Part shown: in pieces, positions 11,401-25,556 of the stretch
Position numbering within the stretch: position 1 is the stretch's first letter
How the letters are laid out: every line of letters starts with the position of its first letter
From: Pithys albifrons albifrons
Taxonomy: Eukaryota > Chordata > Aves > Passeriformes > Thamnophilidae
DNA: 64,000 nucleotides
NCBI RefSeq assembly: GCF_047495875.1
Contig: NC_092460.1
Span: 35,009,054-35,073,053 of the forward strand
Reading direction: 5' to 3'
Notes under the pieces: generated by a model
The model's database searches: none
Seen by the model: only the letters and a program-made list of their open reading frames with translations
Told to the model about the DNA's origin: nothing
Program-made: the position numbers and the translations under genes

Positions 11401-14400
11401 ACGTGCAGCGAGCTGCCCTACTTTTGGTAGAAATGCCCTACTTTTCAGTAAGACATTTTGCTTTCTTCCTCTATCATAAATTGGCCAAATATCCTACTCT
11501 TTGCCATTACATCTTACTTTTCTTTCCTTGGGAGAAAATAAGGAAGATAAAGCATACAGGGAGTGTGCAAAATATTTTTCCAGATGGTTGTATAGTGTTG
11601 CTTCTGTATTTATCTCTTTTTCTGTTCTATCAGCATTCATTTCAGCACTAGAAAATACAGCATTAAGAGCAGACTTTGTTTCAGTCATGCCCTGTATTTA
11701 AATAAACTGATCAAAACACTCTATAGAAATTTATTAAGCCAAATATACCTCAAAGAAAAGTACTAAGCTTGACTTGTTACTGCAGCAAGACAGGTTTGAA
11801 GGATTTTCTTGGGGTCATATTGGTCAATCATAGAACCAAGAAGTACAGATGAAAATTATTATGCTTATTGCCTCTATTTCACAATTTTTCAGTGTAAGAG
11901 TTAATGACACAGTACAATGTTTACTACGATGTCCAATGGGGTTCTGTACATAAATTTTAAAGAGAGAGTTGTTACTAATGCAGTAAAAAGAAATTAACCA
12001 GGCCATATAGAGGAAAAAAATATTAGCTAATCAGAGTTAACCACAAACATAGTTGATCCACCAGGAATGTTTTTCTATTCCAACGTATGCACATATCAAG
12101 AGATAATTTTATAAATGACTCAAATTACTAGTAGTTGTGATAAAAACAAAGTGTTGACAAAGTCACCCTGCCCACAGGACAAGGGCTGAACATTTCTGTA
12201 ACTTTTTCCAGCACTCCACCTCTATTCCTTTAATTCTGGATTCCTAAAGTCTAGCTTTTGTTCCAAAAACAACCTTCTTTTTAAACACACCCTCAAAGTA
12301 GATTTTAAAACCTATTGAGCTTTGTTTGTTCTTTCAAAATGTCCAGAAAACATGGTCCCAAATGACCCTTTAGTTGGGCAAGACAGACCTTTCATCATTC
12401 CTTCAACTTATACACATGCAAAATGTGTCTTCACACTCCCTTACACCAACTCATGGTCCTCACTTGGGTTCTTCTCTGCCAAGAGACCTATGAGTACCCT
12501 TCTTGCTGTTCAGCTGTAATCATGTCTGAACTACTGTATGTGATGACACCTATGCAGACAGAAGACTAGGTCTTTGTGTTGAATCTGCAAGAATGTGTAT
12601 TAAAATTAACACAAAACTTTAGCTCATGTTCACAGTGAGCAACTTTCCTGAGATTGTATCAGCTTTAAGTGTGACTCACTGAATTTAAAGGATTTGAGCA
12701 AAGGTAAAAGCCAACTTGTTCTTTCTTGGTTGCAGTGTGGAAGAAAATTCCATGCTTCTTTCCTCCTCTGGATCCGGATCATCAATTTTCAACAATCCTA
12801 TTTGAGCCTGAATTACAAGAGAGTTCTCTTGGCTGACTGTTCTGGAGAAAAGAAGAACATACATGTGAAGACACACACACCTGATGTAGAAAACGCTAAA
12901 GACACATGTGAGTGTGGAATTTTGGGCACTGAACTGAAGACCTTGATCATCACTTGCTGAGGTAATGACCTCTCCTCACTGAATTTATTCTAGTGTCCCT
13001 TCACATGACAAACATTGCTACAAACAGGGAAAGAAAATACTCTAGTATATTATAACGTAATTCAGGAAATAAAACAAATATTGTTTTCCCAATTCTGACA
13101 CTAACCTCTACCAAAATCACAGTGCTGCAACTGTAATTGTCTCCAATATATATAACAGATTTATGAAGACAAATGAAGATATTGAAATGTTCAACAAACA
13201 AAGCTACAGAAACCAATGAGAGCTTGGAAAAGTCCAGCTGGGAGCATGTCCCACTTATTATTTCTTTGCATATAAATTTACCAAGTTCCAACCTTAATTT
13301 TTCCCCCCAGCTTTACTAAGGTAGTTCCAAAGCCTGACAAGGGCACTAGCTGATTATGTGTTTGTTCTAAAGATCATTTGCTGTTCGTTTCTTTCACACT
13401 CTTCTCTTAGATAGCCAACTTTCTGACATGATTTCTAAGCATCCTGAGTGAAGTACTTGCTGTTTTGAGACATCTGCTAGGATACTTCATTAAAGTACAT
13501 CAACAACCTTCAGATTCTGACCGATGACTTACATTCTTTAGCCCTGATAATTACTAAATTTTGCACACATACTGTAAGAATAGAGTAGCCTGTTGCCTTT
13601 TGTTTTGCTCTCCAGGGCCAGGGCAAAATTACATGCAGGAACATTCTTCCTAGCAGAATCTTTCCCTCAGCTGACTTAATTGACTTGCACCCACACTAAT
13701 TGCTGATGGCAACTCTTTCAGTGCAGCAGCTTGTTGAAGGGTTCATACCAACTCATTGAATTCCTGTTTCTCAGCAGGGCTTTTTGTAGAAAGTCAGCCT
13801 AAAGTTCAGAAAGTTGTACACATAGACAATGATAAAGTATTTACTTATGAGTAATCAACATATTTGCCTAAAAATATTAAAACATAAGAATACACAATTA
13901 TGGGTAATTAGCCTTTACCACTCCCTATATTAGTGAATCCTCTTAAGGACAGAAAGTATGTGATGATACACAACTTAACTATTAGTGCCTTCCACTGTTC
14001 AAATCTACAGAAAAGGACTACTGTAGTCATCAAGAAGGGAGCTCAAGGCCAGATTTTTCATCAGATTTTGTTCATCAACCTGAATGCCTCTAACTCAACC
14101 CAAGCCACCTCCAGCATGAGTTCAGCCTCTTGTTTCACAGACCCACCTCAGCCAGAAGCAATTGTGCCTGCAAAATGAGTGATGAGGGTCATCTGCAGCA
14201 AACCCAAGCAGGGATGAGCTGGGACAGGCAGCTGTTGAACTGCTGTTCACCTTAAAATATTCTTCTCAAAGAAACTCCGCTACATTTAAGGGTGCTTGGC
14301 ATAAACAGGAGCCTCCCTGCTCTTCCAATGTCCTGTCAAAGGAGGAGCTTCACAAACTGCTTCACTTACATCCCACAGAAACAATGTGGTTTGTCTATAT

Positions 14401-17400
14401 TGACTGGGAATCCCCAGGGGTCATTGCTCTGAAGTCAGGAGGTGGCACAGTGGGTGCTCCAGAGTTGCTGGGTGTATTAGTAGACCCTATCATATCCTGA
14501 TACATGAGGAATTCCCAGTGGATCCACCAGCCTCTGGTGCTCCATATTTGTGTTCTCTGGGATTATCTCTAGACCTGTCCTGTTACAGAACACCTCAGAG
14601 CCTTAGCCAGAAACTGAAATGGTTGCACACCTCACCTGGCAGAGGCACCACATTATTCTCACTAGGAAAGCATCTGTAGCAACACAGTCTCCCTGACACA
14701 GTACACCTTAACTGCTGCTACAACCACTTGCACATAACCATACATTTATCTTGACAGCCACTATCAAAAAATTGAAAACTGCTCCACAAGATGAGCCATT
14801 GTGATTCACAGAAGTGACAGTTCAGGCCTGCCAAGTGCTTTCAATCCCACTAGGTTTTGTTTTTTTTCCTCCCCCTGTTTTGTCAGTAATCTGAGAAATG
14901 AGGTGAGTCATTCAGGCAGCCTGAAAAAATTGACCAGCACCTTGCAGTTTTGGCAACACTTTTGAAAGAATTTATCTAGGAATGGATAACCAAAGGAGCC
15001 AGGATAAACGTAGGTGGAAGTAGCTGCTCTTACAGACAGACTCCCTTCCCATTCTCACAGAAGATATGCACTTTCAGGTCACCAGACAGAAACCCAGCTG
15101 CAGGCTCTGCTCCCTTCCCACAGATGTAGGGGCACCCCAAAAGTTCCTGAATTAAAGCCCAGAATTGAGCAGTGTAGATGATAACCACAAAACTAGCAGT
15201 TTTGTGGCAGCTGCTGTTCTTCCTGACACCTCCCACATTTGGCTCCTTGCTCAGCTGTTAAGCTCCCTCTTCTCTACTAGAAGCTTTTTGAGGCTGAACA
15301 GCAACACTGTAGCCGATCACTGACATCCCACTTAGGCCATACCTGATCTGCGCTTCATTTTGGCTTCGCTAAGCTCCAGTTCAAGCTCTCACATGGACCT
15401 TAACAGACCTATGGCATATGTGGCAACATCAAGATTGCTCCCATTCTTTTTTCCCTAGTTTCATCTTTGCTGCTGGCTTCCTGTAATTCTGACAACTTCC
15501 GTTGTTACTTCTTCTTTGCTTCCTAGCAATGGCTCCTGCACAGTATATGTGCAGATAAGCTATATAGGGGTACTGTGTGATCACTGCATGTTTGGAATTC
15601 AAAGGCCCTCCTAAGGATGTCAAAGATTAATTTCTACTGCAGAATTTATCAGAAAGTACTCTTAGACATGCACATCTCTTGCTATTCAAACACTTTTAAA
15701 CCAAAAGAAATACTTTAGGAGACCATTATCAAAAAGCAAAGGCATGTACTGTGCTGAATCTCTCCAGGCACACAGGGCTCTTGGAGAATAGATTCTTCCA
15801 GAGACTGGGCTACTGTTTTAACTGAAATTTAGGAAAAGGTGGGAAAAAGGCAGAAATATATCTGCATGTTTTCTAACTTTCTCTACCCAGCTACCAGTAG
15901 CCTAACATAGTATATACTCAGATTTTGTAACTTTCTTTCGTCTCCTTCATCAGAAAACAAGGTCTTAAAACTATTTTCCAGAGAAGACTTCAGTTTTCTG
16001 AAACACTTGGAAATCCTCAGAGGAAAAAACAAATCACCTTATAAAGGCCTCAGTGAATCTTGCAGCCTTCTATCATTCACTTAGTGGGTTTATGACTTTT
16101 GTGGTCATGAAGTGAAGAAAGCTCATGGCAAACTTCATTTTTCCAATAGGCCCAGAGCCAGATGCCACTGCCCACAAAATGGTCAGGCTTGGCAGGGGAG
16201 ATGTTCTCTTGCAGCACATCTCTTGAACAACCCCTATCTAGAAGTGCTCCAAAGGAGGCCTGGCAGCAGTTCCAAACTACTTTTTTAGTGAGATTTGAGA
16301 AAACATACAAAGGTAGTACTTCTTAGGATTACCATATTAATGCAATGGGGACCAGTCTGAATCCTTTGTTCAAGCTTTCTCTGAACCCAAACTGACAGAG
16401 GTGAACTAATCCTCTATTGTACTTTTCATTCCCCTATCACATGGTAAAATTAAGTGTAGACCTTCATGTCACATATTATTATCTGCGTCTCCAAGGAAAG
16501 AACCTGCTCTTTTTAGTACATTTCTGTTCAGGAGGAAATGCTGTTCTCTTACTTCAGTGAGACTCACTTCTGTGTGGATGAAAGACAGACCTGTACCTGC
16601 ATTTAAGCATGTAATGCCCTTCAAGACCTGGTCCCTGGGAATACTTCAAAAGCATCCAGGCAATAATCAAGGATTCCTTTCTGCTGTAGTTACTTCTTTT
16701 TCACTCCTACCTCTCTAGTTTTCTCAGGCCCTAAATTGTGGGCCAGGGTTGCAAACCACGTGCAATCACAGAAGGATACATGGGCTAGATTTGTCGCTAT
16801 TTATCTCTGCAGATCCAGCTAACTAGTGATGCAAGCAATAAAAAAACCTGCAATTAAAGGATTGGGATCCTCAATGTTATCAGTCATGCAGTGTTTGATA
16901 ATGGCAGTGATTGTAACAGACTTTCCTCTATCCTATAACAACGGTATTATGTCTCCAGAGATATCGCACTTCCAGTAATAATAGCTCTTAGCTATTTTTC
17001 CTGTATAAGGTCTATTAAAAGCTGTGCTCTTTCCTTGGAATATTTTCTCTCACTGACAAAAATGGCATAAAATATAATAAAAATAAACCAAAATACATCA
17101 ACTCAACACTCTGTAACTCTGTAAACTATACTTCTTTTCAAAGTGTGACTAGAACACAGAAAGAAAAGAGATCATGATTCAGTTTGGCGTATAAAGATTA
17201 CACATTTATAACTTTGAAAAGAGTTGCGTAAGTTAAATGAGACTCGAGATAACAACACAGTAAAAATGCACCCAAAATAGCCACTATTCCATCATTCTAA
17301 ACATGTATTTAAGCAGACAAGGTAGATAATGTGATACTTCTTATTGGAACAAGAATATTTTAGAAAGTTCAAGCTCGAAGGTCCAGAAGTTCCTCTTCTG

Positions 17401-17787
17401 AATGTACTTTTATAAAGATTAGATTAAATCTTCTCATTTAAATAAATATATCAGGTTATCTGTACTATCTTAGATTGAAATTTCTTGTTCTTGGACCAAT
17501 AGTGATACAGATATTCAAATTTTCCATTATTTTGACCAAACCTCATGGTATTTGAAACACCTCTTTGAGAAAAAAAAAAGTGAAGCACAGCTAAAAGGTG
17601 ATTTTACACAGCAAATTCAAGGCTGATTCTGAGTCAGTCAGATCCCTGACTAATAGAACCCACCACTGAAATCCGAGAGAAACTAAGGTCTGTTTTTTCT
17701 TTGTCAGAACTGTGGAGAACAACTCAACTCATTTTCTAAAACTTGAACCCTCTTTTTTCTGTTCAGACTTACACTCCAACTTCATTA
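8480..17787. other. long non-coding stretch, nothing recognised
   Basis: About 9.3 kb with no repeat family or gene I can support. The longest frames (10523-10939 minus, 10665-10982 plus, 13001-13291 minus) overlap each other on opposite strands and show no domain. Composition is even, without CpG clusters or long simple repeats. Confidence 0.5.
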
Positions 17788-17792
17788 ACCAA

Positions 17793-18538
17793 TGGTGCTG
17801 GTTTAAATGTAAACCAGCAGGAGAAACAAACCCATCACGAGAGAGATTATAAATCAGAGTTACAATTTAATAAAAATATTACAATAAATGCAATAGCACA
17901 AAGAGCAAATGGTTTTGACCCACAAAACCCAGAAGTATAACCCAGCCCCGTGGGGCACAAACACAATAGTATTTGTTAGCCCCTGTGCTGAGCCCCATGT
18001 GGTCCCCCCAAGTCCAAAGTAAAGGAGGTGAAAAACCTGTTGCTGCAGATGACTGTCGCAGTCTGATCAAGAGTGGTGGTCTCCTCCTATCAAGGTTCTG
18101 GTCCTCCTCTGGATCTGCCAAGTGGTTCCCCAAGTTCCCAAACCCCTAAGATTATATCCCCTCAGGTCCAGGTGGGACTGCCCAGTACCTCCCTCAGGGC
18201 GGGGAATTACACAATGGGTGATCTCACTCTGAGTCATGGGGTATTTTGGAATCACTGATGGCCCATTAGCAGACATGATACCTCAGACTGGGTGTGGAGG
18301 TGCTAGCGACTTCCTAGGAGGGAGTTACCACAGCCGTTATCTCACAGGCTTCTTTCACACCCAGCTCACAGCCTGAGAGGTTGGGTGTGCCCTGGGCAGC
18401 TGCTGCAAATGGTCCATTGTTAACAGTTCATGGGAAATGGCATAGAGGGTTTAGAATACACAGTAGAGGGTTTAGAATACACAGTTTTGGTCACAGCCAC
18501 ACAGTGATAAACTGGTTCCAGCTTTCTGAACTAGGACA
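17793..18538 (-). mobile_element. solo LTR (bird endogenous-retrovirus type), copy B
   Basis: The same family as 1517-2169. Shared blocks include the left end (GTTTAAATGTAAACCAGCAG), the 'agagattataaatcagagttac' region and the right end (CTGAACTAGGACA). Near-identical 5-bp flanks, ACCAA at 17788-17792 and ACCAT at 18539-18543, mark the insertion. On the minus strand the ATTAAA signal is at 17871-17866. Copy B is ~90 bp longer than copy A, mainly because of ~75 extra bases at about 18315-18390 and a 21-bp tandem duplication at 18443-18484. No internal retroviral coding sequence remains. The open frames on both strands inside it are chance. Confidence 0.82.
18443..18484. repeat. 21-bp tandem duplication inside LTR copy B
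   Basis: The unit TAGAGGGTTTAGAATACACA plus G occurs twice head to tail with no mismatches. The corresponding place in copy A (near 2098-2120) has one unit, so the duplication probably arose in this copy. Its perfect identity means it is recent compared with the divergence of the two LTRs. Confidence 0.9.
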
Positions 18539-18543
18539 ACCAT

Positions 18544-20670
18544 AAATCCCCAAATAGGCAAGATGGGTGCATGGAAGAAGTGCAATAAAGGTTTTGGCTT
18601 GTTAGGAGCATGTCTTTTGCTGGGATTTTGGGTTTCTTACACACAGACCTAGAATTTACAGACTGCTGAGCTACTAATTGCACCACTTAGTAGACTACTA
18701 TCTCCTATACTGTCTTCTTAATGAGCAGGTCTAGACCTGAGAATACAGGACCTTTAATACTCCTCTAGAGCTTCACTGTGGATTTCGCTTTCCTTCCCAG
18801 GCCCAGGAGTTTGGGCTCAAAGGTGTATTTTAATTCCCACACACAATGATGACTTAGCTGGCTAATGGGATCAGCCCACAAGTTTTATTCTAAAGGATAG
18901 AAAATGGCCTTAAATGTTCAGTCCAGCTAATTACAAATCTGCTAATCTTACCAGTGGATTAAGTAGGACATCAAAAGTACCTTGAATTCAATAATAATCA
19001 GGCTAGAAAATCCATGAGCTGAATCATCAGTAAGAATTATAGGATTGAATTTCATGTCTTTTGATGAAGATAGCATTGAGAGAAGAAGCTTTATTGAAGC
19101 AAGTTTTGGATACGTTTTAGCCCAGCTTTTGACATCTTAGATTGCCTTGTACTACGTAGTTCTACCTGCTTGTGTGAACAACTAATAGATGTATAGATTT
19201 GCAATAAATATTTCAATAAAATTACATTTCCAAGCTGCAATTAATTCTTCAAGAAGACAGTACAGTTAAGCTCCAGCTCTGCTTGCTCTTGTGAAGAGCT
19301 GCCTAAAGTCTATCCATGTGGCAACAAGGGATTTTTCTTTCCAAGCATGCTCTTATAAGAAATGTACAGTATGGTGTTGAAAAGTTTGACAGTACAAACA
19401 CATCAGGACTCTTTCCTCACCATTCAAACCACAGATTAATTTACCTATGTAAAAAGGCCAGGCACATTACGACAATGATGTCCCAAACCATACTTGATTT
19501 TGATTCAGCTAATCAAGAACTTTTTTGGTATCCTTTATGCCATGGCATAAAAGACAGGAAAACATGAATAGAAGAACAATAGAAAAGAGTTTTTACATAA
19601 AGCTGTAGTCCAGAGATGCTCTGAAATATTTAGATGACCGGTAAGAAGAAAGTAATTTCTTCTGTCATTTCTTTAAATCAACCTCATAAATCTGGTTTTC
19701 AATCAAAGTAACAGACAGAGGGAACCCAAGGGGGACTTTTATGTGTACAAATATTCACGCATTGTTTTCCTTTTTTTGGTAGATGGGGCACTTTTAGTGG
19801 CCATGGGTGGATTTGATGAAGGATTGAATGTGATTTCAAATTCAGTAATTACTGTAACCATGCCAAAGAGGAGGATGAGGATGGTGTTTCCCCAAGTTGT
19901 GAATAGCAGTAATTCTTCAGTGTCATGACAAATATGATGTTTTTACAGAATCTTTGTACTCTCAAAATCAGAACAATGGCAGCAACCAAGCCAATAGGGA
20001 AGATGTGTGGATGGAAATTTTTAACTGTAACCTTTATTCATTTCAAAATATTCTGACAACAATTATGTTCAGGTAGGGAGTGGGAAAGTTTTATCATTGC
20101 CTAGTTTTAGCTCCAGGGGGTGGATTAGAGCCTTAACCTTTGGGCTGGGAGAACACCAAGCCTCTTTCCTGGAACTGGGAGTCCATCTCTCAGCAAAGTC
20201 AACTCAAATTCTCATTCTTAAAGAGCAAATGGGAGTGGTAGCCTGCCTGCAGGCACACATAAACTGTTTACCATTACTGTGCAAGGATCATTGCAACTGT
20301 AGCTGAAAAAGGTTGGGAATTGAGTTTATTGTTTTTGTTTTCCTAAGCTTTATTTCCTTTTTCAAAAAAAAGAGCACATTCCACTCTGGGCCATTCCCTC
20401 TGTTGGACTTGTTGAAAACACTACAACAGGTGTCTGCCATAAGGCACTGTGGGGTAATCCCATCAGGGGTGATTTGTGTGAACCAACACACTGGATGCAC
20501 TACCAGTAAAACTAATGCCTATTTGTTAACAAAAAGTGAATTCTACCAATCAGGAAGTTGGCTGCTGCACTTTCTCAGGAGAGAAGTGCCTCTGGGAGGA
20601 GCAAACCTCTCCCAGGCTCCTAAACTGATGGAGCTCTGCTGCTGTGTGTCCCAAGCCTGGCTAGACTTGT
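18544..20670. other. non-coding sequence, nothing recognised
   Basis: No gene or repeat family identified. Short frames at 19316-19567, 19743-19928 and 20097-20306 lack domains. The 174-codon frame at 20313-20837 is stretched by the low-complexity tract that follows and is not credible. Confidence 0.55.
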
Positions 20671-20723
20671 CACACACACACCCCCCCCCCCCCCCCCCCC
20701 GCCCCCGCTGTTTTTTTTTTTTT
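20671..20723. repeat. CA repeat, poly-C run and poly-T run
   Basis: Five CA units are followed by 20 C (20681-20700), G, CCCCC, GCTG and a 13-T run (20711-20723). The complementary strand is a long G tract, able in principle to form G-quadruplexes. The length is likely polymorphic and hard to sequence accurately. Confidence 0.95.
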
Positions 20724-23700
20724 CAATTGCAGTCTCTTCAGCTATCAGGACAGTCACTAGTAACAAAATTTTCCATCCCAGCTGGATTTTCAGCAGTCAG
20801 TAGGAAAGCAGCAAGCATCCAGGAACTAGAGGAATAGCAGTACTGCCAGTGCCTTTTATTCACATAACTGAGAGCATAAATCAGTTTCCAGTTACACAGT
20901 GAAGCATGATGTGGCCACCATGTTTTGTAGAACTAGATAGATAGCAAACTATTAACTTGCTTCAGGGTATTAAAAATGAGAACAAGCAGACTAAGTTTTT
21001 CCTTCCTGTTGGGGTCCAATGAAATGATCAAATATGATGAGTCATTTAGTAAGAACTTCATACTGAAGTTCTTCTAACTTCAGTAAAATTTCCACTAATG
21101 TGGAAAAGTCTTCAATTCTTTAGACCATTCTTTTACTAGAGCTAAAAGCACTTGAGCACTTGAAAAATGGATGAAAGAACATGTGAGATTTATGGACGGG
21201 ATGCAACACTGGCTTGCTTCACTTATTTTTCTGTTTCAAATAAGTCCACTGTCCTGCTTTTATCATCCTGCATCTCAAAAAAAAAAAAAAAAAAGGAAAA
21301 GGTGGGAGATTTTCTAACTTACTTTTGCTCCATTCATTGCTTCCAGCAGTTTCACTGACAGTATATTCGTGTGCTCGCTATCCTTATGGGAAGTATTTCT
21401 TTTTCTCAAGTCCTAGCTTTTTAGCTTCTCAGTCTTTATCACTTTTACATTATCACTAGTGTTGAAAAAATACACCAACACATACACACACGAAAGAGAA
21501 TTGCTTCTCCCTCACTCTTGTTGATCCTTTGTGCATCAGCTGGACTTTCTTCCTCAGTTGGGACTGTCATTGAGGTTAAGTGCATGAATAAAAAGACACA
21601 GGAATCAGAATTACACAGAACATTAAAAAAACAACAATCAAAAAAAGAAATTTAAACTTCCTTCAGATTTTATAGTCCTTTATTGGGAAATGATTTCAAA
21701 TACAGTGTTGATTTTATTGCACAGTTCTATGCTTCCCCATAATGATCAAGCTGCACTGAGTATGAACTTTCACTGCCACGAGTGTATTCTTTTGCAATCC
21801 AATATTTCAGTAGTTTGTACTGACCTTGCACGCCATGATCAGTAGGAACACCAGTTCATTTCACTTTTGCATATAGTTCAAATCACAAACTCTTATCAGA
21901 TATACAATACTTACTGACACAGAGCCTTTTATTACCAGCTGTCCAAGTGAACCAGCTTTCAAAGGTTGCTTTGCTGATCCTCAGTCATGATCACTGTAAA
22001 GCAGAGCAATGTAAAACAGAGAACTGAATTGTTCTGTCATTTAAAAATACATCTCTGCAAGCTTCTTAGAATGCAGATCAACTAATTTCAAGCCACAGCT
22101 CCTTTGAGAAGACAAATAATCAGGAAATATGTAATGCCTACTGTTATTTCATTATGTAGATTAAGTCTAATTTATTAAATAATTGCACCTGCGATATTGC
22201 AGAGTTAATAATCAACAAAAATGCCACGAAATGTGTCACTGAATGCTCAGTGAGGCTCAGTGGACTGCAGTCAAAGGAACTGCTTTGAGGGGAAAGAAAA
22301 AAGAGTGCTGAATCTGCATAGCAAATTTGGGTATAAATAAAGGATGTTTCATTCATCTTCTTCAGCCTGGAGCACAAGAAATACCTCAAAAAACTTCATG
22401 TTGCTGTAATCCTACGCACTGCAGAGAGCCTATTGAATTAATTAATTTATGATGTTCCTAGATTCAATGCCTGAAAGTTCCCTCCAGGATTTCCACATGC
22501 CATTATCTGGGAGTGCCCAAGATGCTGACCCATCATCCTTCGTTCAGCCTTATGACCGTCATCTCCTTTATTTGCATTTCTGATGATAACATGAATCTTT
22601 AGGTGGACTTCGACCTTTTGACTTCTCTTGAGCAAGAGTACAGGATCCAATTCTTCTACCAGTTACATCCAAACAATCCTGATGATATCAGAAAGGCCTG
22701 CTCGAGGATTTATGGAAAGAGACTGCTAAATTTGACCTTTAATTGGCATTGTAAGGTAGTACAAACAACAAAAAAAATCACAACATAAAACAGATTCAAT
22801 AGTAAGTTGCTAACAATTACCACCACAGCAGGAAAAGGAGGCTTTATCTCAAAAGGCAAATGGAACCACCTGACATCAGACAAAGAACAGTTCACAAGTC
22901 CTCATCACCATGACACTGAAAAGCATATCAGAGTATTCACCTGGCATTCTCTATAGGAAGAACTGGCAGTGGTAAGTGGTAGCAGATCCTCATTGCAATC
23001 AATAGCTCAGGCTGGCATGATCACCTTTTGCTAAGTATGTTTGCAAAGTGCAGTAGAAGTTAATATTCAGTGAAAGTTCAATAGCCACCGTTGATTCAGC
23101 ATATTAGTCCACAGCAGGAGATTTTCCTTTTATTTTGCAAATATGCACACTGACAAAACATAGCAAATGTCAGCCATGTGCTTGTGCACGTTTTAATCAA
23201 GGCTGTCATTGCATAGCAGATGCAGTGGAGACTGAACTTGTCCTACTCCCTTCATGTAATTCACCATTAGCAACAATTCTGGATCCCATACAATCATTAC
23301 AGTGAGAGCACTGAAGCCTCTCTGCACAGGCATCGATATGGTGAGTGAGCCTGGTTTGCAGCCTCATAATGACACTACTGTGATGCCCACCAGGGCAGGT
23401 GCATGGAAGAGCAGCACACAAGTGCTGAAACTGTGAATCGAACAGGCCGAGCAAGTATCACTCCAAGAGGTATCCTCTGTTTTTGACCACAAAATGGATG
23501 CTCTGAATTTCCAGAACTGGAAAAAATGAGAGCTGCAGGTTACGTGACTTCAGCTGAACAAGATCAGCTCCAGCTGGAATTACAACTATGTTCTTTCATT
23601 CTGTGTGAACTTATGAGGGTAATAGGTTCAAAAAAAATGTCCATTAGCATTTTAATGGTATGTCAGATGTGCAATAACTGTGTTCAGCAGACAAGAGGGT

Positions 23701-25194
23701 AGTGCAGATCCCATGGACTCAGCTAGAGGGAGGCTCCTTCCTTGATATGTACTATAACGGACTCTTCTTGCAGCTCTGCCAAACTTACTCCATAAAGGAT
23801 GTAAAGGTATTAATCTGGGGAGTACTATCACTCCTTGCTACAATAAAATATACAGTTTTCTCCACCCTGGAAAAGAATTTGGCCAAACTTGGGGAAAAAA
23901 GTAAGAATTCCTGGCCTTTAGTGCTCTTTCCAGCTGAACTGAATTTTTGAAAGCACCCCCACAGAGCTCCCCTCAATCAACAAAGGAACACAGCCAGGTG
24001 CAGTGCCAAGATCTCCTTCTGTTAACACAAAAGAACCACAGTGGGATCTGTTAAAAGTTACAGGTGAGTCACAGGTTTACTCTTTGGTTAAAGACTTAAA
24101 CAAAGCTGTAATGTGGGACATAGATTTGAAATTTGGCCAGGGTTCTAGTTCAAATGAAAGGGCACCAGATTTAATCCTAAATGGCAGAAGACACTTAAGG
24201 TGATCATTTTCATAATCTTTTTGCTGTTTCTCAACAGATCCAGTTTGTGATTGGCTGTGTATTTTTTCTGCTTAAAGACTGAACAGGTCTAGAGGTCCCT
24301 CGATTGTACCTTGCTTACCCAAATTCCCAGCAGTCCTGCCTTTTAGACCTCTAACATTTACTCTCTATGCAGAAATTAATTCAATTACAGGAAAAATATC
24401 AAGTCTCTTAGAAGATTAAAACACCATTAAAAACCTTAAAAACCTTGATAGGTCTGTCAGGAAATAACATACGACCCCTTAGGACAGAAATACCTTTCCT
24501 CCAGCTGTGGTTTGGTTTTTGTTTTTTTTTTAAAGAATAGATAATCTTATTTCCCTACATAGAAGATATTTTTCCATTATTTTAACTTAGCTCTCAAATT
24601 GCACATGGAAGAAAGATAATATCTAATTATGTACAAAGTGAAAATTATTTTAGTTTCTAATGTAAACTTTGAATTACCATGTACATCAGTGCTACCTACA
24701 AAGTGATGAGTTCAGTTGACTCTTCCAGTGGTTCTCTAAAGCTTCCACCAGCAATATAGCTCAGCAGCAGCAATAAATGCAGAGAATTTGCACAAGCCAT
24801 GAAAAGTAAATCTGTGCAGAAACTGGTTGATTTTATCTGCTTCTAAAAAGCCCAAAACTTAGACCAGATTTGAAGAAAATAAAGAAGGTATATATGTGTG
24901 GAATCCAGGTGTGCTATATATTCTAAGTGAAAGTTCAGCTCTGGAGCTAAAAACTTCGCAACTCAAACCCCGGTTCTGGAAGTGATACAGTCAAGCCTTT
25001 GAATGTGGAATAGTACTAACTCCTGGTAAAGCAAACTGTCTTGCATGACAGTAGCTTGCTATCCATTACTATAAAATATCATTTTTATCAGCAGTTTACA
25101 ACTATTCTCTCACAATACCACACACAGTGGAATTTAAAGAAATATCATAAGGTAAAAAGTTTCTTCCCCTCTGCAAAGATTCACCCAGAAGAAC
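20724..25194. other. non-coding sequence, mostly unrecognised
   Basis: No gene identified. A weak exon-like segment at 23965-24063 is discussed in the findings but not called. An A-run lies at 21277-21294. Confidence 0.5.
21277..21294 (+). repeat. poly-A tract (18 A)
   Basis: An uninterrupted run of 18 A. No polyadenylation signal or retrocopied gene body is visible immediately upstream, so I treat it as a simple repeat rather than the tail of a processed pseudogene. Confidence 0.85.
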
Positions 25195-25556
25195 CACAAA
25201 TGAGGAAGGACTTGATTTCAGCCTTCCAGCACTGGAAGGGAGTTTACAAGAAGGATGGAGAGAGACTTTTTACAAGGACATGAAGTGACAGGACAAGGGG
25301 GAATGGCTTCAAACTGAAAAGGTGTAGGTTTAGATTAGATATAAGGGAGAAATTCTATCCTGTGAGGGTGGGGAGGCACTGGCACAGGTTGCCCAGAGAA
25401 GCTGTGGATGTCCCATCCCTGGAAGTGTTCAAGGCCAGGTTGGATGGGACTCTGAGCAACCTGGTCTACTGAAATGTGTCCCTGCCCATGGCAGCTGGGT
25501 TGGAACAAAATAATCTTCAAGGCCCCTTCAATTCACACCATTCTATGATTTTATGA
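25195..25556 (+). mobile_element. CR1 LINE 3' portion
   Basis: The 3' ~360 bp of a CR1 element in sense orientation. It covers the end of the reverse-transcriptase ORF region (remnants around 25215-25450, with frame breaks) and the 3' UTR. Diagnostic words include TTGCCCAGAGAAGCTGTGGA, GTGTTCAAGGCCAGGTTGGA and the terminal CCATTCTATGATTTTATGAA. It is 5' truncated, as nearly all CR1 copies are. It is non-coding in practice. The subfamily differs from the copy at 55413-56090 in the sequence before the 3' end. Confidence 0.93.

Noticed and set aside
12685..12876. Minus-strand frame preceded by a TTTTCTCCAG acceptor-like site
   Set aside because: No matching donor and no recognisable protein. 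The plus strand has an equally good acceptor-like site in the same place, so neither is convincing.
20313..20837. 174-codon plus-strand frame
   Set aside because: It is extended through the poly-C and poly-T tracts, giving runs of P and F. The length is an artefact of low complexity.
21277..21294. Possible A-tail of a processed pseudogene
   Set aside because: No polyadenylation signal and no recognisable coding or UTR sequence upstream.
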